A stretch of 64,000 nt of DNA from Janthinobacterium sp. BJB426. GTDB lineage: Bacteria > Pseudomonadota > Gammaproteobacteria > Burkholderiales > Burkholderiaceae_D. Within the stretch, counting starts at the first letter, position 1, and the number at the start of each line of letters is the position of its first letter. The DNA lies in contig NZ_PDZL01000001.1 in the NCBI RefSeq assembly GCF_002735705.1, positions 186,001 through 250,000 on the forward strand, given 5' to 3'. Positions 17,106 through 25,552 of the stretch are shown here, piece after piece. The position numbers were made by a program, and so were the translations under genes. Under the pieces are notes generated by a model. That model did no database searches and was not told the origin of the DNA. It saw only the letters and a list, made by a program, of their open reading frames with translations.

Positions 17106-17756
17106 ATGAATATCGAACAAGCCCGCTTCAATATGATCGAACAGCAGATCCGTCCATGGGACGTACTGGATATCGACGTATTGGAGCTGTTGAACGTGGT
17201 CAAGCGTGAAGATTTCGTGCCGGCCGCCTATAAAAACCTGGCCTTCGTCGATACCGAAATTCCACTGGGCGGCGGCGAATGCATGTTGACGCCGAAGCTG
17301 GAAGCGCGCATTTTGCAAGACGTAGCCGTCAAAAAGCATGAAAATGTGCTGGAAATCGGCACCGGCAGCGGCTACATGGCCGCTTTGCTGGCGCACAAGG
17401 CACGTCATGTGACGAGCGTGGAAATCGTTCCCCAATTGAAAACCCTGGCCGAGCAGACCCTGGCCGCCAACGGCGTGACGAACGTCACCGTGGAACTGGG
17501 CGACGGCGCGCAAGGCTGGAGCAAGGGCGCACCGTACGACGTGATCGTCGTGTCCGGCGCCCTGGCCGTGTTGCCGGAAGCACTGTTGCAACAAGTGAAA
17601 GTCGGCGGCCGCATCCTGGCCATCATCGGCGAAGCGCCGATCATGTCGGCGCATTTGATCACGCGCAGCTCGGACAAGGCTTACGACACGCGCAAGCTGT
17701 TTGAAACCAATGTCACGCCGCTGCAAGCCGTGGCACCGTCGCATTTCCAGTTCTGA
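17106..17756 (+). CDS. pcm: Protein-L-isoaspartate O-methyltransferase family protein
   Basis: 216 aa. The SAM-binding motif EIGTGSGYMAALLA begins at residue 83, and the family's N-terminal signature (MIEQQIRPWDV) and VEIVPQL are present. The protein methylates isoaspartyl residues for repair of aged proteins, in the cytosol. The short betaproteobacterial branch found next to tolC lacks some catalytic-loop features of E. coli Pcm, so the exact substrate is uncertain. It is followed after 13 bases by a rhodanese gene and then tolC, a recurrent trio in Burkholderiales. Confidence 0.88.
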   Translation: MNIEQARFNMIEQQIRPWDVLDIDVLELLNVVKREDFVPAAYKNLAFVDTEIPLGGGECMLTPKLEARILQDVAVKKHENVLEIGTGSGYMAALLAHKARHVTSVEIVPQLKTLAEQTLAANGVTNVTVELGDGAQGWSKGAPYDVIVVSGALAVLPEALLQQVKVGGRILAIIGEAPIMSAHLITRSSDKAYDTRKLFETNVTPLQAVAPSHFQF

Positions 17757-17769
17757 GGCGACCGATTCG

Positions 17770-18093
17770 ATGGAGCATTTGAGTGCACCGCAGCTGGCCG
17801 CCTGGCTGGCTGACCCTTCCCGCCCGCGTCCGCTGTTGCTGGATGTGCGGGAACAGTGGGAGTTCGACCTGTGCCACCTCGACGGGGCCACCCTGATGCA
17901 GATGAATTCGATTCCTGCGCGCATCGATGACCTCGATGAAGACGCCGAGATCGTTTGCATTTGCCATCACGGCATGCGCAGCATGCAAGTGGCGGCCTTC
18001 CTGGAGCGCAATGGTTTTGGCAAGATCAGTAATTTGACGGGCGGCGTGCATGCCTGGGCGCTGCAAGTCGACAGCGCAATGCCTAAATACTAA
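17770..18093 (+). CDS. Rhodanese-like domain protein
   Basis: 107 aa from ATG 17770 (MEHLSAPQLAAWL). It is a single rhodanese domain with LLLDVREQWEF (22-32) and the active-site loop CHHGMRS with catalytic Cys65. Such proteins transfer sulfane sulfur or act as sulfur carriers in the cytosol. The longer frame upstream overlaps pcm and lacks family resemblance. It sits 13 bases after pcm and 141 bases before tolC, so pcm and this gene form a short operon. Confidence 0.92.
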   Translation: MEHLSAPQLAAWLADPSRPRPLLLDVREQWEFDLCHLDGATLMQMNSIPARIDDLDEDAEIVCICHHGMRSMQVAAFLERNGFGKISNLTGGVHAWALQVDSAMPKY

Positions 18094-18116
18094 GTTATTT
18101 TGCAGTAGATGCACCC

Positions 18117-18138
18117 AGGCATGTTTTCCTGCATGCCT
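18117..18138. repeat. Inverted repeat between the rhodanese gene and tolC
   Basis: AGGCATG and CATGCCT are separated by 8 bases, 97 bases before the tolC start. It could be a weak terminator for the pcm-rhodanese transcript or an operator for tolC. Confidence 0.35.
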
Positions 18139-18234
18139 GCGGAGGCCTGTACCCCGCTCACCCGGCGGGCGCAGGGCAAGCGGTAGCAGATTTTTGATTC
18201 CATCAACTTTTGACGACTCCAACGGAGAAATGCA

Positions 18235-19575
18235 ATGCGGAAACCCCTTATCGCCGTGCTGATGACCAGCGCCTTTGTCTCGATGACATACTCGCTGCAA
18301 GCGCAGGCGGCCGATCTCATCCAGGTGTACCAGCAGGCGCTGGCCAATGACGCGCAGTATGCCAGCGCGCGTGCGGCCCTGTCGGCCGGGATGGAGCGGG
18401 TTCCGCAGGGGCTGGCCGGCTTGCTGCCGCAAGTTGCCGCGTCGGGAACGAACACGCGCGGCAATACCGAGCAGATCGTCCAGAACAATGGCGGCAACAA
18501 GATCACCTCGCCGTCCGTGAACATGCGTACGAATAGCTACAACCTGACCCTGACGCAGCCGCTGTTCCGCTGGGACCGTTGGGAAACCTATCAGCAAAGC
18601 AAGCTGGCGCAAGCGATTGCGGAAGCGCAATTTGCACAAGTCCAGCAAGATCTGATCACCCGCGTGGCGCAGGCGTATTTCGACGTGCTGAGCGCGCAGG
18701 ACAACCTGGGCGCCACGCAGGCGCAAAAGGTCGCCACGACGGAGCAGCTGGCATCGGCCAAGCGCAACTTCGAAGTCGGCACGCAAACGATTACCGACAC
18801 GCACGAAGCGCAGGCGGCCTACGATCTGGTGGTGGCGCAGGAATTTGCCGCCATCAATGACCTGGCCAACAAGCGCAGCGCCTTGCAAACCATCATCGGC
18901 GAAGCGCCGACCACCCTGGCGCCGATGCGCGCGGGCGTCGTCATCAGCGCGCCGGAACCGGCCGCCGTCGAGCCGTGGGTGTCATCCGCCGAAGAGCAGA
19001 ATTACAGCGTCGTCACGGCCCAGTTCAATGTGGAATCGGCCAAGCGCGACATCGGCCGCAACCGCGCCGGCCACTACCCGACCCTGGACCTGATCGCCAA
19101 CACGGGCCATACCTATTCCTCGGGTGGCGGCAACGGCAACGGCAATAACAACAATGCCATCGGCGTGCAGTGGAGCATCCCGATCTTCAGCGGCTTTGCC
19201 GTCACCAGCAAGGTGCGCGAATCGATCGCGCTGGAAAACAAGGCCCGCAATGACCTGGAAACGGCACGCCGCACGGCCTCGCAAGGCGCGCGCCAGGCTT
19301 TCCTCGGCGTCAACAGCGGGCTGGCGCAAGTCAAGGCGCTGGAAGCGGCGGAAGTGTCGAGCAAGTCGGCACTGGAGTCGAACCAGCTCGGCTATCAAGT
19401 GGGCGTACGTATCAATATCGACGTGTTGAATGCGCAGAAACAATTGTTCTCGACGCAAAAAGACCTGTCGAAAGCCCGCTACGACACCATCATGAACGGC
19501 TTGCGCCTGAAGGCGGCCGCTGGCACCCTGAAGGAAACGGATTTGATGCCTGTCAACGCCTTGCTCGACAAGTAA
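18235..19575 (+). CDS. tolC: TolC-family outer-membrane channel protein
   Basis: 446 aa with a signal peptide (about 1-26, cleavage near LQAQA-ADL) and two repeated coiled-coil/barrel halves typical of TolC: DLIQVYQQALANDAQY at the start, VAQAYFDVLSAQDNL in the first half and GVRINIDVLNAQKQLFSTQ in the second. It forms the trimeric exit duct for tripartite efflux pumps and type I secretion. GGAG stands before the ATG. The gene ends at a strong terminator. Partner pump genes are not in the window. Confidence 0.95.
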   Translation: MRKPLIAVLMTSAFVSMTYSLQAQAADLIQVYQQALANDAQYASARAALSAGMERVPQGLAGLLPQVAASGTNTRGNTEQIVQNNGGNKITSPSVNMRTNSYNLTLTQPLFRWDRWETYQQSKLAQAIAEAQFAQVQQDLITRVAQAYFDVLSAQDNLGATQAQKVATTEQLASAKRNFEVGTQTITDTHEAQAAYDLVVAQEFAAINDLANKRSALQTIIGEAPTTLAPMRAGVVISAPEPAAVEPWVSSAEEQNYSVVTAQFNVESAKRDIGRNRAGHYPTLDLIANTGHTYSSGGGNGNGNNNNAIGVQWSIPIFSGFAVTSKVRESIALENKARNDLETARRTASQGARQAFLGVNSGLAQVKALEAAEVSSKSALESNQLGYQVGVRINIDVLNAQKQLFSTQKDLSKARYDTIMNGLRLKAAAGTLKETDLMPVNALLDK

Positions 19576-19595
19576 GCGCGGTCTTGCCCTGAATG

Positions 19596-19629
19596 AAAAC
19601 CAGCCCCGGCAACGGCGCTGGTTTTTTTT
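19596..19629 (+). terminator. Rho-independent terminator after tolC
   Basis: AAAACCAGC pairs with GCTGGTTTT around a 12-base loop, followed by T residues. It begins 21 bases after the tolC stop. Confidence 0.85.
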
Positions 19630-19644
19630 CGTCTTGACGTGTTT

Positions 19645-20112
19645 TCACACGGTGCGTGTATTGGCCAATTGCGTCAGAATCACGCCCGCCACCACCAGTC
19701 CCGCACCGGCCCAATGCAGCGGAGAAATATGTTTGACGGCAAAGCCCAGCAAGCCGTAGCGGTCGATGGCCAGCGCGGCCAGCATTTGCCCGCCGATGAC
19801 GGCCGCCATGAAGGGGCCGGAACCCATGCGCGGCGCCAGCATCAGCGCGGCCGTAATGTAAAACACGCCGGCCGCGCCACCCAGCCAGGACCAGCCCGGT
19901 CCCCGCATGGCGAGACCGACATCGGGCGCCGGTACCCGCCAGACCAGCATCACCAGTGAGGCGAGCACGGCGCTGACGGCCAGCGAGGCGAGCGTGGCCC
20001 ACAGCGGGTGGCCCAGATTGCGGCCCAGCGCGGCATTCGCGCCCGCCTGGAAGGGGACGACGGCGCCGGCCAGCATGGCCAGCGGGGCAAATACGGTGAT
20101 CCATCCATGCAT
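19645..20112 (-). CDS. DMT-family transporter (DUF606/YdcZ type)
   Basis: 155 aa from the ATG at 20112, chosen because GGAG lies 6 bases upstream; an in-frame ATG and GTG slightly further up are possible. Five hydrophobic helices are visible. The family signature FQAGANAALGRNLGHPLWATL near residue 20 marks the short DUF606 half-size drug/metabolite transporters, inner-membrane proteins whose substrates are unknown. It is divergent from a LysR gene across 83 bases, a classic regulator-target pair. Confidence 0.85.
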   Translation of the reverse strand: MHGWITVFAPLAMLAGAVVPFQAGANAALGRNLGHPLWATLASLAVSAVLASLVMLVWRVPAPDVGLAMRGPGWSWLGGAAGVFYITAALMLAPRMGSGPFMAAVIGGQMLAALAIDRYGLLGFAVKHISPLHWAGAGLVVAGVILTQLANTRTV

Positions 20113-20119
20113 GTGTGAC

Positions 20120-20141
20120 TCCATCACTTTGAGTTGATGGA
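20120..20141. promoter_or_regulatory. Inverted repeat between the DMT and LysR genes
   Basis: TCCATCA and TGATGGA are exact reverse complements with an 8-base spacer, placed in the divergent region and overlapping the ribosome binding site of the DMT gene. It is a candidate binding site for the adjacent LysR regulator. Confidence 0.4.
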
Positions 20142-20195
20142 ATCATCGTATTATGCTGTCATGATTAAATCCAATTCGTAGTTTGTCATCCAACT

Positions 20196-21110
20196 ATGCA
20201 CCAAATGAATAATCTGCGCGCTGTTGATTTGAACTTGCTGGTGATCCTGGAAGCGCTGCTCAGCGAGCGCCATTTGTCGCGCGCGGCGGAGCGCTTGCAT
20301 ATGAGCCAGCCTGCCGTCAGCCATGCGCTGGCCCGCTTGCGCCATCTGCTCGACGATCCGTTGCTGCTGCGCGGCAAGGGCGGTTTCCAGCCGACGGCGC
20401 GCGCCCTGGAGCTGGCACGGCCGCTGGCCGAAGCGCTGCAAAGCGTGCGTTCCGTGCTGGGCGGCGCCGTCTTCGAGGCGGCCACGGCGCAGCGCGTGTT
20501 TCGCCTGGCCATGTCGGATTACGGCGCGGCGCTGATCTTGCCCCGTTTGTTGCGCCGCTTGCGCGTGGAAGCGCCCGGCATCGACCTGGCCATCAGCTAT
20601 GCCAGCCGCCCGGCCGTGATCGCTGGCGTGCAGGATGGCGAGATCGACCTGGCGCTGGGCGTGTTCCCGCAATTGCCCGAGCAGTTACATAGGGAAACCT
20701 TATTCGAGGAAACGTTCGTGTGTGCGCTCGACCCGGCCAGCCTGGCGTACGGTGAAACGTTGAGCCTGGAAACCTATCTGGCGCGCCCGCATGTGCTGGT
20801 GGCGTCCAGCGAGGGCGGCATGGCGGCCGAAGTCGATGCGGCCCTGGCCCAGCTGGGCCAGGCGCGCCGCATCGCCGTGCGTGTGCCGTACTGGACGGTG
20901 GCACCGGATGTCGTGAGGGGGACGGGCTTGATCCTGACGGTGGCGCGGCGCGCCTTGCAGGGCAGTGCCGCGCAGGGGCTGGCGCAGTACGCTGCGCCGT
21001 TTGCCATCGCGCCGTTTGCGTTTGAAGCGATACGGCATCGCCGCACGGACGGCGATGCGGGGATTGCCTGGCTGCGCGCGGCCATTGCACAGGCCGCCGA
21101 ACCAGGCTGA
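20196..21110 (+). CDS. LysR-family transcriptional regulator
   Basis: 304 aa. The N-terminal helix-turn-helix (NLRAVDLNLLVILEALL, then MSQPAVSHALARLRHLL to about residue 65) is of the NodD/NahR-like subgroup, and a LysR substrate-binding domain follows. An alternative start is the in-frame ATG three codons later (MNNLRAVDLN). It is divergent from the DUF606 transporter gene, which it probably regulates. The C-terminus ends with an extended helix rich in alanine. Confidence 0.9.
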   Translation: MHQMNNLRAVDLNLLVILEALLSERHLSRAAERLHMSQPAVSHALARLRHLLDDPLLLRGKGGFQPTARALELARPLAEALQSVRSVLGGAVFEAATAQRVFRLAMSDYGAALILPRLLRRLRVEAPGIDLAISYASRPAVIAGVQDGEIDLALGVFPQLPEQLHRETLFEETFVCALDPASLAYGETLSLETYLARPHVLVASSEGGMAAEVDAALAQLGQARRIAVRVPYWTVAPDVVRGTGLILTVARRALQGSAAQGLAQYAAPFAIAPFAFEAIRHRRTDGDAGIAWLRAAIAQAAEPG

Positions 21111-21114
21111 GGTA

Positions 21115-21522
21115 TTACAGGCCGCCGCCCTGGCCGTCGAACTTGCGCTCGATCAATTCGATCTTGTAGCCGTCGGGATCGGTGATGAAGGCGATGACCG
21201 TGTTGCCGCCTTTCACGGGACCCGGTTCGCGCGTGACGTTGCCGCCATTCGCGCGCGCCGCGTCGCATGCGGCGACGATGTCGTCGGCCGAAATGGCGAT
21301 GTGGCCATACGCCGTGCCCAGCTCGTAGCTGGTGGCGCCATAGTTATACGTCAGTTCCAGTTCCGCGTGGTCGGGATTCGAGCCATAGCCGACGAAGGCC
21401 AGGGTGTACTGGTATTCCGGATTGTCGCTGGTGCGCAGCAGCGTCATGCCCAGGACCTTGGTGTAAAAATCGATGGAGCGCTGCAGGTCGCCGACCCGTA
21501 ACATGGTGTGCAAAATACGCAT
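21115..21522 (-). CDS. gloA: Lactoylglutathione lyase (glyoxalase I)
   Basis: 135 aa from ATG 21522 ([13 protein letters not shown]), identical in length to E. coli GloA; the longer frame upstream is not conserved. All four metal ligands are in place: H5, E56, H74 and E122. It converts the methylglyoxal-glutathione hemithioacetal to S-lactoylglutathione in the cytosol. It converges on the LysR gene with 4 bases between stops, and osmC lies upstream on the same strand, so both could belong to a detoxification/stress group. Confidence 0.96.
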   Translation of the reverse strand: MRILHTMLRVGDLQRSIDFYTKVLGMTLLRTSDNPEYQYTLAFVGYGSNPDHAELELTYNYGATSYELGTAYGHIAISADDIVAACDAARANGGNVTREPGPVKGGNTVIAFITDPDGYKIELIERKFDGQGGGL

Positions 21523-21634
21523 CGTAAATCCTTGATGATGATAGGGGAATGGCAGGATTTTATGCGTTTTACGGCTTTCTTGCCGAGACCGCCCCTGCCG
21601 CCCGCTGCAACAGGGGCGGCGGACGGTGACATGA

Positions 21635-22057
21635 TTACTCCAGATGGGCATCCAGAGTGATTTCCGTGGCCAGCAATTTGGACACGGGGCAACCGAGCTT
21701 GGCGCGCAGGGCCGCGTCCTGGAAGGCTTCTTCCGTGGCGCCGGGAATGGTGGCCACGAGGGTCAGGTGCACGGCCGTGATGGCATAGCTGCCATCGATT
21801 TTCTCCAGGCTGACGTCGGCCGTGGTTTTCAGGGCCGTGGCGCGCAGGCCGACCTCGCCCAGTTGGCCGGACAGGGCCATGGTGAAGCAGGCCGCATGGG
21901 CCGCGCCGATCAGTTCTTCCGGATTGCTGCCGGGACCGTCCTCGAAACGCGTGTTGAAACCATAGGCTACATTGTCGAGCGCGCCGCTTTGGGTGGAAAT
22001 AAACCCTTTGCCATCTTTAAGGCCGCCACTCCAGACGGCTGATCCTGTTTTTTTCAT
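21635..22057 (-). CDS. osmC: OsmC-family peroxiredoxin
   Basis: 140 aa, the length of OsmC. The two peroxidatic/resolving cysteines are C57 ([10 protein letters not shown]) and C123 (KLGCPVSK), and the N-terminal [18 protein letters not shown] is the usual OsmC opening. It reduces organic hydroperoxides in the cytosol. It is upstream of gloA on the same strand, separated by 112 bases. Confidence 0.93.
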   Translation of the reverse strand: MKKTGSAVWSGGLKDGKGFISTQSGALDNVAYGFNTRFEDGPGSNPEELIGAAHAACFTMALSGQLGEVGLRATALKTTADVSLEKIDGSYAITAVHLTLVATIPGATEEAFQDAALRAKLGCPVSKLLATEITLDAHLE

Positions 22058-22207
22058 GATGTACTCCTTGCGTGGTTCGAGCGTCCATCATGCGCGTGCC
22101 ACCCTTGCCCTTCCGTTCGTTGTGTCACACAGGGGGCGCATGCGTGGTGCAGGGCTTGGCTGCGCCCGGCGCGTCGCCGGCAAAGTCGCGGTGCCTGACA
22201 GTTCGAT

Positions 22208-22474
22208 TCAGCGCGCCTTCTTTGGTTCCAGCTGCGCGTCAGGGCGCGCCTGTTGCGGCGCGGCCGGCTTGACCTTTTCCACGCCGGGCTGGGCGCGGCG
22301 GTCCGTGTCGACCAGGCCCTGTTCCAGGTCGCTGGCCGCCTGTTGCATGATCTTGCGCGGGCGCACGTTTTGCGCGTCGGGCGATTCGTCGCGCTCGTGC
22401 GGCAGGCGGTCGACGCCGTCATTTTTGACTTTTTCCTCGGTATTGATCTTGCGCTCGCTATGCGGGGTAACCAT
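22208..22474 (-). CDS. Small hydrophilic hypothetical protein
   Basis: 88 aa from ATG 22474, preceded 4-9 bases upstream by a perfect AGGAGG ribosome binding site, the strongest in this neighbourhood, which decides the start. The product is highly charged, without hydrophobic segments or cysteines, and looks largely disordered ([15 protein letters not shown]..., then a Pro/Gln/Lys tail). I do not recognise a family. It lies upstream of osmC/gloA on the same strand and divergent from nadK, so its promoter and the SOS-type nadK promoter share about 260 bases. Confidence 0.6.
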   Translation of the reverse strand: MVTPHSERKINTEEKVKNDGVDRLPHERDESPDAQNVRPRKIMQQAASDLEQGLVDTDRRAQPGVEKVKPAAPQQARPDAQLEPKKAR

Positions 22475-22641
22475 ATGGCCTCCTGACAGTAAAGTGAAAC
22501 CAGTGTCCCGCCGCGGCAGGCCGCCTGCAAGCGGATTTGTCCAGGCAGGGAGCGCTGGCGCACGCATGGACGATTCTTTTTCTGCGCTACACTGCGTGCA
22601 ACACCAAGAACGCCCCTTGCGGGCACACGGCAGCCGCACTA

Positions 22642-22661
22642 TACTGTGCATATATACAGTG
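22642..22661. promoter_or_regulatory. LexA (SOS) box upstream of nadK-recN
   Basis: TACTGTGCATATATACAGTG contains CTGT-N8-ACAG with an AT-rich centre, an almost exact match to the proteobacterial LexA consensus. It ends 69 bases before the nadK start. recN, a classic SOS gene, is the second gene of the transcription unit, so the site probably represses both until DNA damage. Confidence 0.88.
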
Positions 22662-22730
22662 TCATGCGAAGCCGGCGTGCGATGCGACAGCCTGGGGCGG
22701 TTTGCCACCGAATTCACTATCGAGACTCTT

Positions 22731-23687
22731 ATGCCCGTCGATACACCTGCCGAACAGCGCGCCGAACAGCCAGCCCCGGGCGAGCGCTTCAACCTGGGCG
22801 CCAAGACCATCGCCCTGGTCGTGCGCCAGAATACGGATGGCATTGCCGAGCCCGTCAAAAGCATCGTCGATTTCCTGCAAGTGCTGGGCCACACGGTGGT
22901 CTTCGAGGCCGAGACGGCCGCGCATCTGAACCTGGCGTTTCCCGGCGTGCGCGCCATGTCGCCGGCCGAGATCGGCGGCGCCGCCGATTGCGCCATCGTC
23001 ATGGGCGGCGACGGTACCATGCTGGGCATTGCGCGCCAGCTGGCGCCATTCGACGTACCCTTGATCGGTATCAATCAAGGGCGATTAGGTTTCATGACCG
23101 ATATCCCGCTCGAGCGCATGCTGCCCGTGCTGGCGCAAATTCTCGGCGGCCGCTTCAAGGCCGAGCGCCGCACCTTGCTCGAAGGCAGCGTGCTGCGTGA
23201 CGGTGTATCGATTCATGTCGGCATGGCCGTCAACGATGTCGTCGTTTCGCGCGGCGGCGGCGCCGGCATGGCTGAATTGCGCGTCGAGGTCGATGGCCAC
23301 TTCATGTACAACCAGCGTTCCGATGGCTTGATCATTTCCACGCCGACGGGCTCGACCGCGTATTCGCTGTCGGCCGGCGGCCCCTTGCTGCATCCGACCC
23401 TGGGCGGCATCGTGCTCGTGCCGATCGCCCCGCACGCGCTGTCGAACCGCCCCATCGTCTTGCCCGACTCGAGCCAGATCGTCGTGGAAATCGTGCGCGG
23501 GCGCGATATCAGCGTCAATTTCGACATGCAGACCTTTGCCAGCCTGGTGCAGCAAGACCGCATCCTCATCCGCCGTTCGCCACATACGATTACCTTCCTG
23601 CATCCGGAAGGGTGGAGTTACTACAACACCCTGCGTGAAAAATTGCACTGGAATGAGTACCCGTCGGGCGAGGGCAAGCTCAGCTAA
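22731..23687 (+). CDS. nadK: NAD kinase
   Basis: 318 aa from ATG 22731 ([11 protein letters not shown]...); the frame is open far upstream across the divergent promoter region and over the LexA box, so that part is not coding. The catalytic GGDGT is at residues 92-96, and NE/D-type NAD-binding ([10 protein letters not shown]) and [22 protein letters not shown] segments follow. It phosphorylates NAD to NADP in the cytosol. recN follows after 48 bases. No hrcA precedes it, although hrcA is found there in many betaproteobacteria. Confidence 0.96.
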   Translation: MPVDTPAEQRAEQPAPGERFNLGAKTIALVVRQNTDGIAEPVKSIVDFLQVLGHTVVFEAETAAHLNLAFPGVRAMSPAEIGGAADCAIVMGGDGTMLGIARQLAPFDVPLIGINQGRLGFMTDIPLERMLPVLAQILGGRFKAERRTLLEGSVLRDGVSIHVGMAVNDVVVSRGGGAGMAELRVEVDGHFMYNQRSDGLIISTPTGSTAYSLSAGGPLLHPTLGGIVLVPIAPHALSNRPIVLPDSSQIVVEIVRGRDISVNFDMQTFASLVQQDRILIRRSPHTITFLHPEGWSYYNTLREKLHWNEYPSGEGKLS

Positions 23688-23735
23688 CATTTTTTTCCAC
23701 GCTAACCCGCGGTGCGCCGCCCAACCACAGAAGCC

Positions 23736-25403
23736 ATGCTCCATACACTGTCCATTCGCGATTTTGTCATTGTCGATACCATTGAACTGGAATTTTCCGC
23801 CGGCTTCAGCGTGCTGACGGGCGAGACGGGCGCCGGCAAGTCCATCCTCATCGATGCGCTGACCCTGGCGCTGGGCGGGCGCGGCGACGCCAGCGTGGTG
23901 CGCGAAGGCGCGGCCAAGGCCGATATCACGGCCGATTTTTCCGTCAGCGAAGTGGCGCAAGCCTGGCTGGTGGCCAATGAATTCGCCAACGACGATGGCG
24001 GCGCCCTGCTGCGCCGCGTGATCGACAATGCGGGCCGCTCGAAAGCGTACATCAACGGCATCCCCGCCACGGCCGCGCAGCTGCGCGAACTGGGCGACAT
24101 GCTGGTCGATATCCACGGCCAGCATGCACACCAGTCCTTGCTGAAAAGCGAGGCGCAGCGCGCCTTGCTCGACGGCCAGGCGACGGCGCGCGAAGCGGGC
24201 GCGGAACAGGATGCGCGGCAAGTGGCGGCCCTGCACAAGCGCTGGCGCGCCCTCGTGCGCCAGAGAGAAGAATTCGAAACCAACGCCGCCAACGTGCTGT
24301 ACGAGCGCGAACGCCTGGAATGGCAAGTGGGCGAACTGGAAAAACTGGCCGCCAAACCCGGTGAATGGACGGACATCACGAACGAGCACAGCCGCCTGTC
24401 GCACGCGGCCAGCCTGCTGGAAGGGGCACAGGAAGCCCTGTCCCTCATTTCCGAATCAGAAGACCACCCGATCGTCTCGCAACTGTCTGCCCTGAACCAG
24501 AAGCTGGGCAAGCTGGTTTCCGTCGATGCGGAATTGCAGCCCATCGTCGACTTGATCGAATCGTCGCGCATTCAATTGCAGGAATCCGTGTACGCGCTGA
24601 ACAATTATCTGGACCGGGTGGAACTTGATCCGGAGCGCCTGCACCAACTCGACGCGCGCATGGAAGCCATGCACAGCACGGCCCGCAAATTCCGCGTCAC
24701 GCCCGAAGAATTGCCGGAGGAACACGCGAAGCTGTCGGAAAAGCTGCAGCACCTGGCGGACGCTTCCGACATCGAAGGCTTGCTGCGCCAGGAAGCGAAG
24801 ATCGAGGCGGAATACCGCGCCGTGGCCGAGCGGTTATCAGACACGCGCCGTGCCTCCGCCCTGGAGCTGGGGCAAGCCGTCACGCGCGCCATGCAGGAGC
24901 TGAGCATGACGGGAGGCAGTTTTGAAATCGCCCTGCACCCGTGTGAGCCGGCCGCCCACGGCCTGGAACAAGTGGAATTCCTCGTCGCCGGTCACGCGGG
25001 CACGGCGCCCCGCTCCCTGGCCAAGGTGGCGTCCGGCGGCGAACTGGCGCGCATCGCGCTGGCCATTTCCGTCATCACCTCGCATGCCACCACCACGCCG
25101 ACCCTGATCTTCGACGAGGTCGACAGCGGCATCGGCGGCGCCGTCGCGGAAGTGGTGGGGCGCTTGCTGAAACGCCTGGGGCAGGGACGGCAAGTGCTGT
25201 GCGTGACCCATTTGCCGCAAGTGGCCAGCCAGGCGAATCAACATTTCCAGGTGGCAAAAAGCACCCTGGACAATGGCAAGACGGCCTCGCGCATCGACAT
25301 GCTCGATGCCAAGGCCAGGGTGGAAGAAGTGGCGCGCATGCTGGGCGGCCTGGAAATCACGGCCACCACGCGCAAGCATGCGCGTGAACTGCTGGCAATT
25401 TAA
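23736..25403 (+). CDS. recN: DNA repair protein RecN
   Basis: 555 aa from ATG 23736 (MLHTLSIRDFVIVD); a GTG eight codons upstream is less likely. The Walker A TGETGAGKS is at 28-36, a long central coiled coil spans about 150-400 and the SMC-like C-terminal Walker B is IFDEVDSGIGG. RecN is an SMC-like ATPase that holds broken DNA ends and supports RecA-dependent double-strand break repair. It is second in the nadK-recN unit behind a LexA box. hemH follows after an intergenic repeat. Confidence 0.97.
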   Translation: MLHTLSIRDFVIVDTIELEFSAGFSVLTGETGAGKSILIDALTLALGGRGDASVVREGAAKADITADFSVSEVAQAWLVANEFANDDGGALLRRVIDNAGRSKAYINGIPATAAQLRELGDMLVDIHGQHAHQSLLKSEAQRALLDGQATAREAGAEQDARQVAALHKRWRALVRQREEFETNAANVLYERERLEWQVGELEKLAAKPGEWTDITNEHSRLSHAASLLEGAQEALSLISESEDHPIVSQLSALNQKLGKLVSVDAELQPIVDLIESSRIQLQESVYALNNYLDRVELDPERLHQLDARMEAMHSTARKFRVTPEELPEEHAKLSEKLQHLADASDIEGLLRQEAKIEAEYRAVAERLSDTRRASALELGQAVTRAMQELSMTGGSFEIALHPCEPAAHGLEQVEFLVAGHAGTAPRSLAKVASGGELARIALAISVITSHATTTPTLIFDEVDSGIGGAVAEVVGRLLKRLGQGRQVLCVTHLPQVASQANQHFQVAKSTLDNGKTASRIDMLDAKARVEEVARMLGGLEITATTRKHARELLAI

Positions 25404-25415
25404 ACGCAGGCTTAA

Positions 25416-25482
25416 ATCCGGGGTCAGACCCCGGATGCGTTAGCGCTGAGCTTGACGTTAGCGGCATTGAGGGTCTGACCCC
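25416..25482. repeat. Paired GGGGTCAGACCCC palindromic repeats between recN and hemH
   Basis: The first unit ATCCGGGGTC-A-GACCCCGGAT (25416-25436) is a perfect 21-base palindrome. A second copy GGGTCTGACCCC (25471-25482) lies in the opposite orientation, with GTTAGCG repeated between them. This motif is familiar to me as a dispersed intergenic repeat in Oxalobacteraceae and relatives. The first hairpin may also stop recN transcription. Confidence 0.7.
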
Positions 25483-25552
25483 AGCACTTCGCTGTTAACT
25501 CAATGCAACTATAATAACTGGCTAATCCATCCAACGCCTTCGAAGAGCCTTC

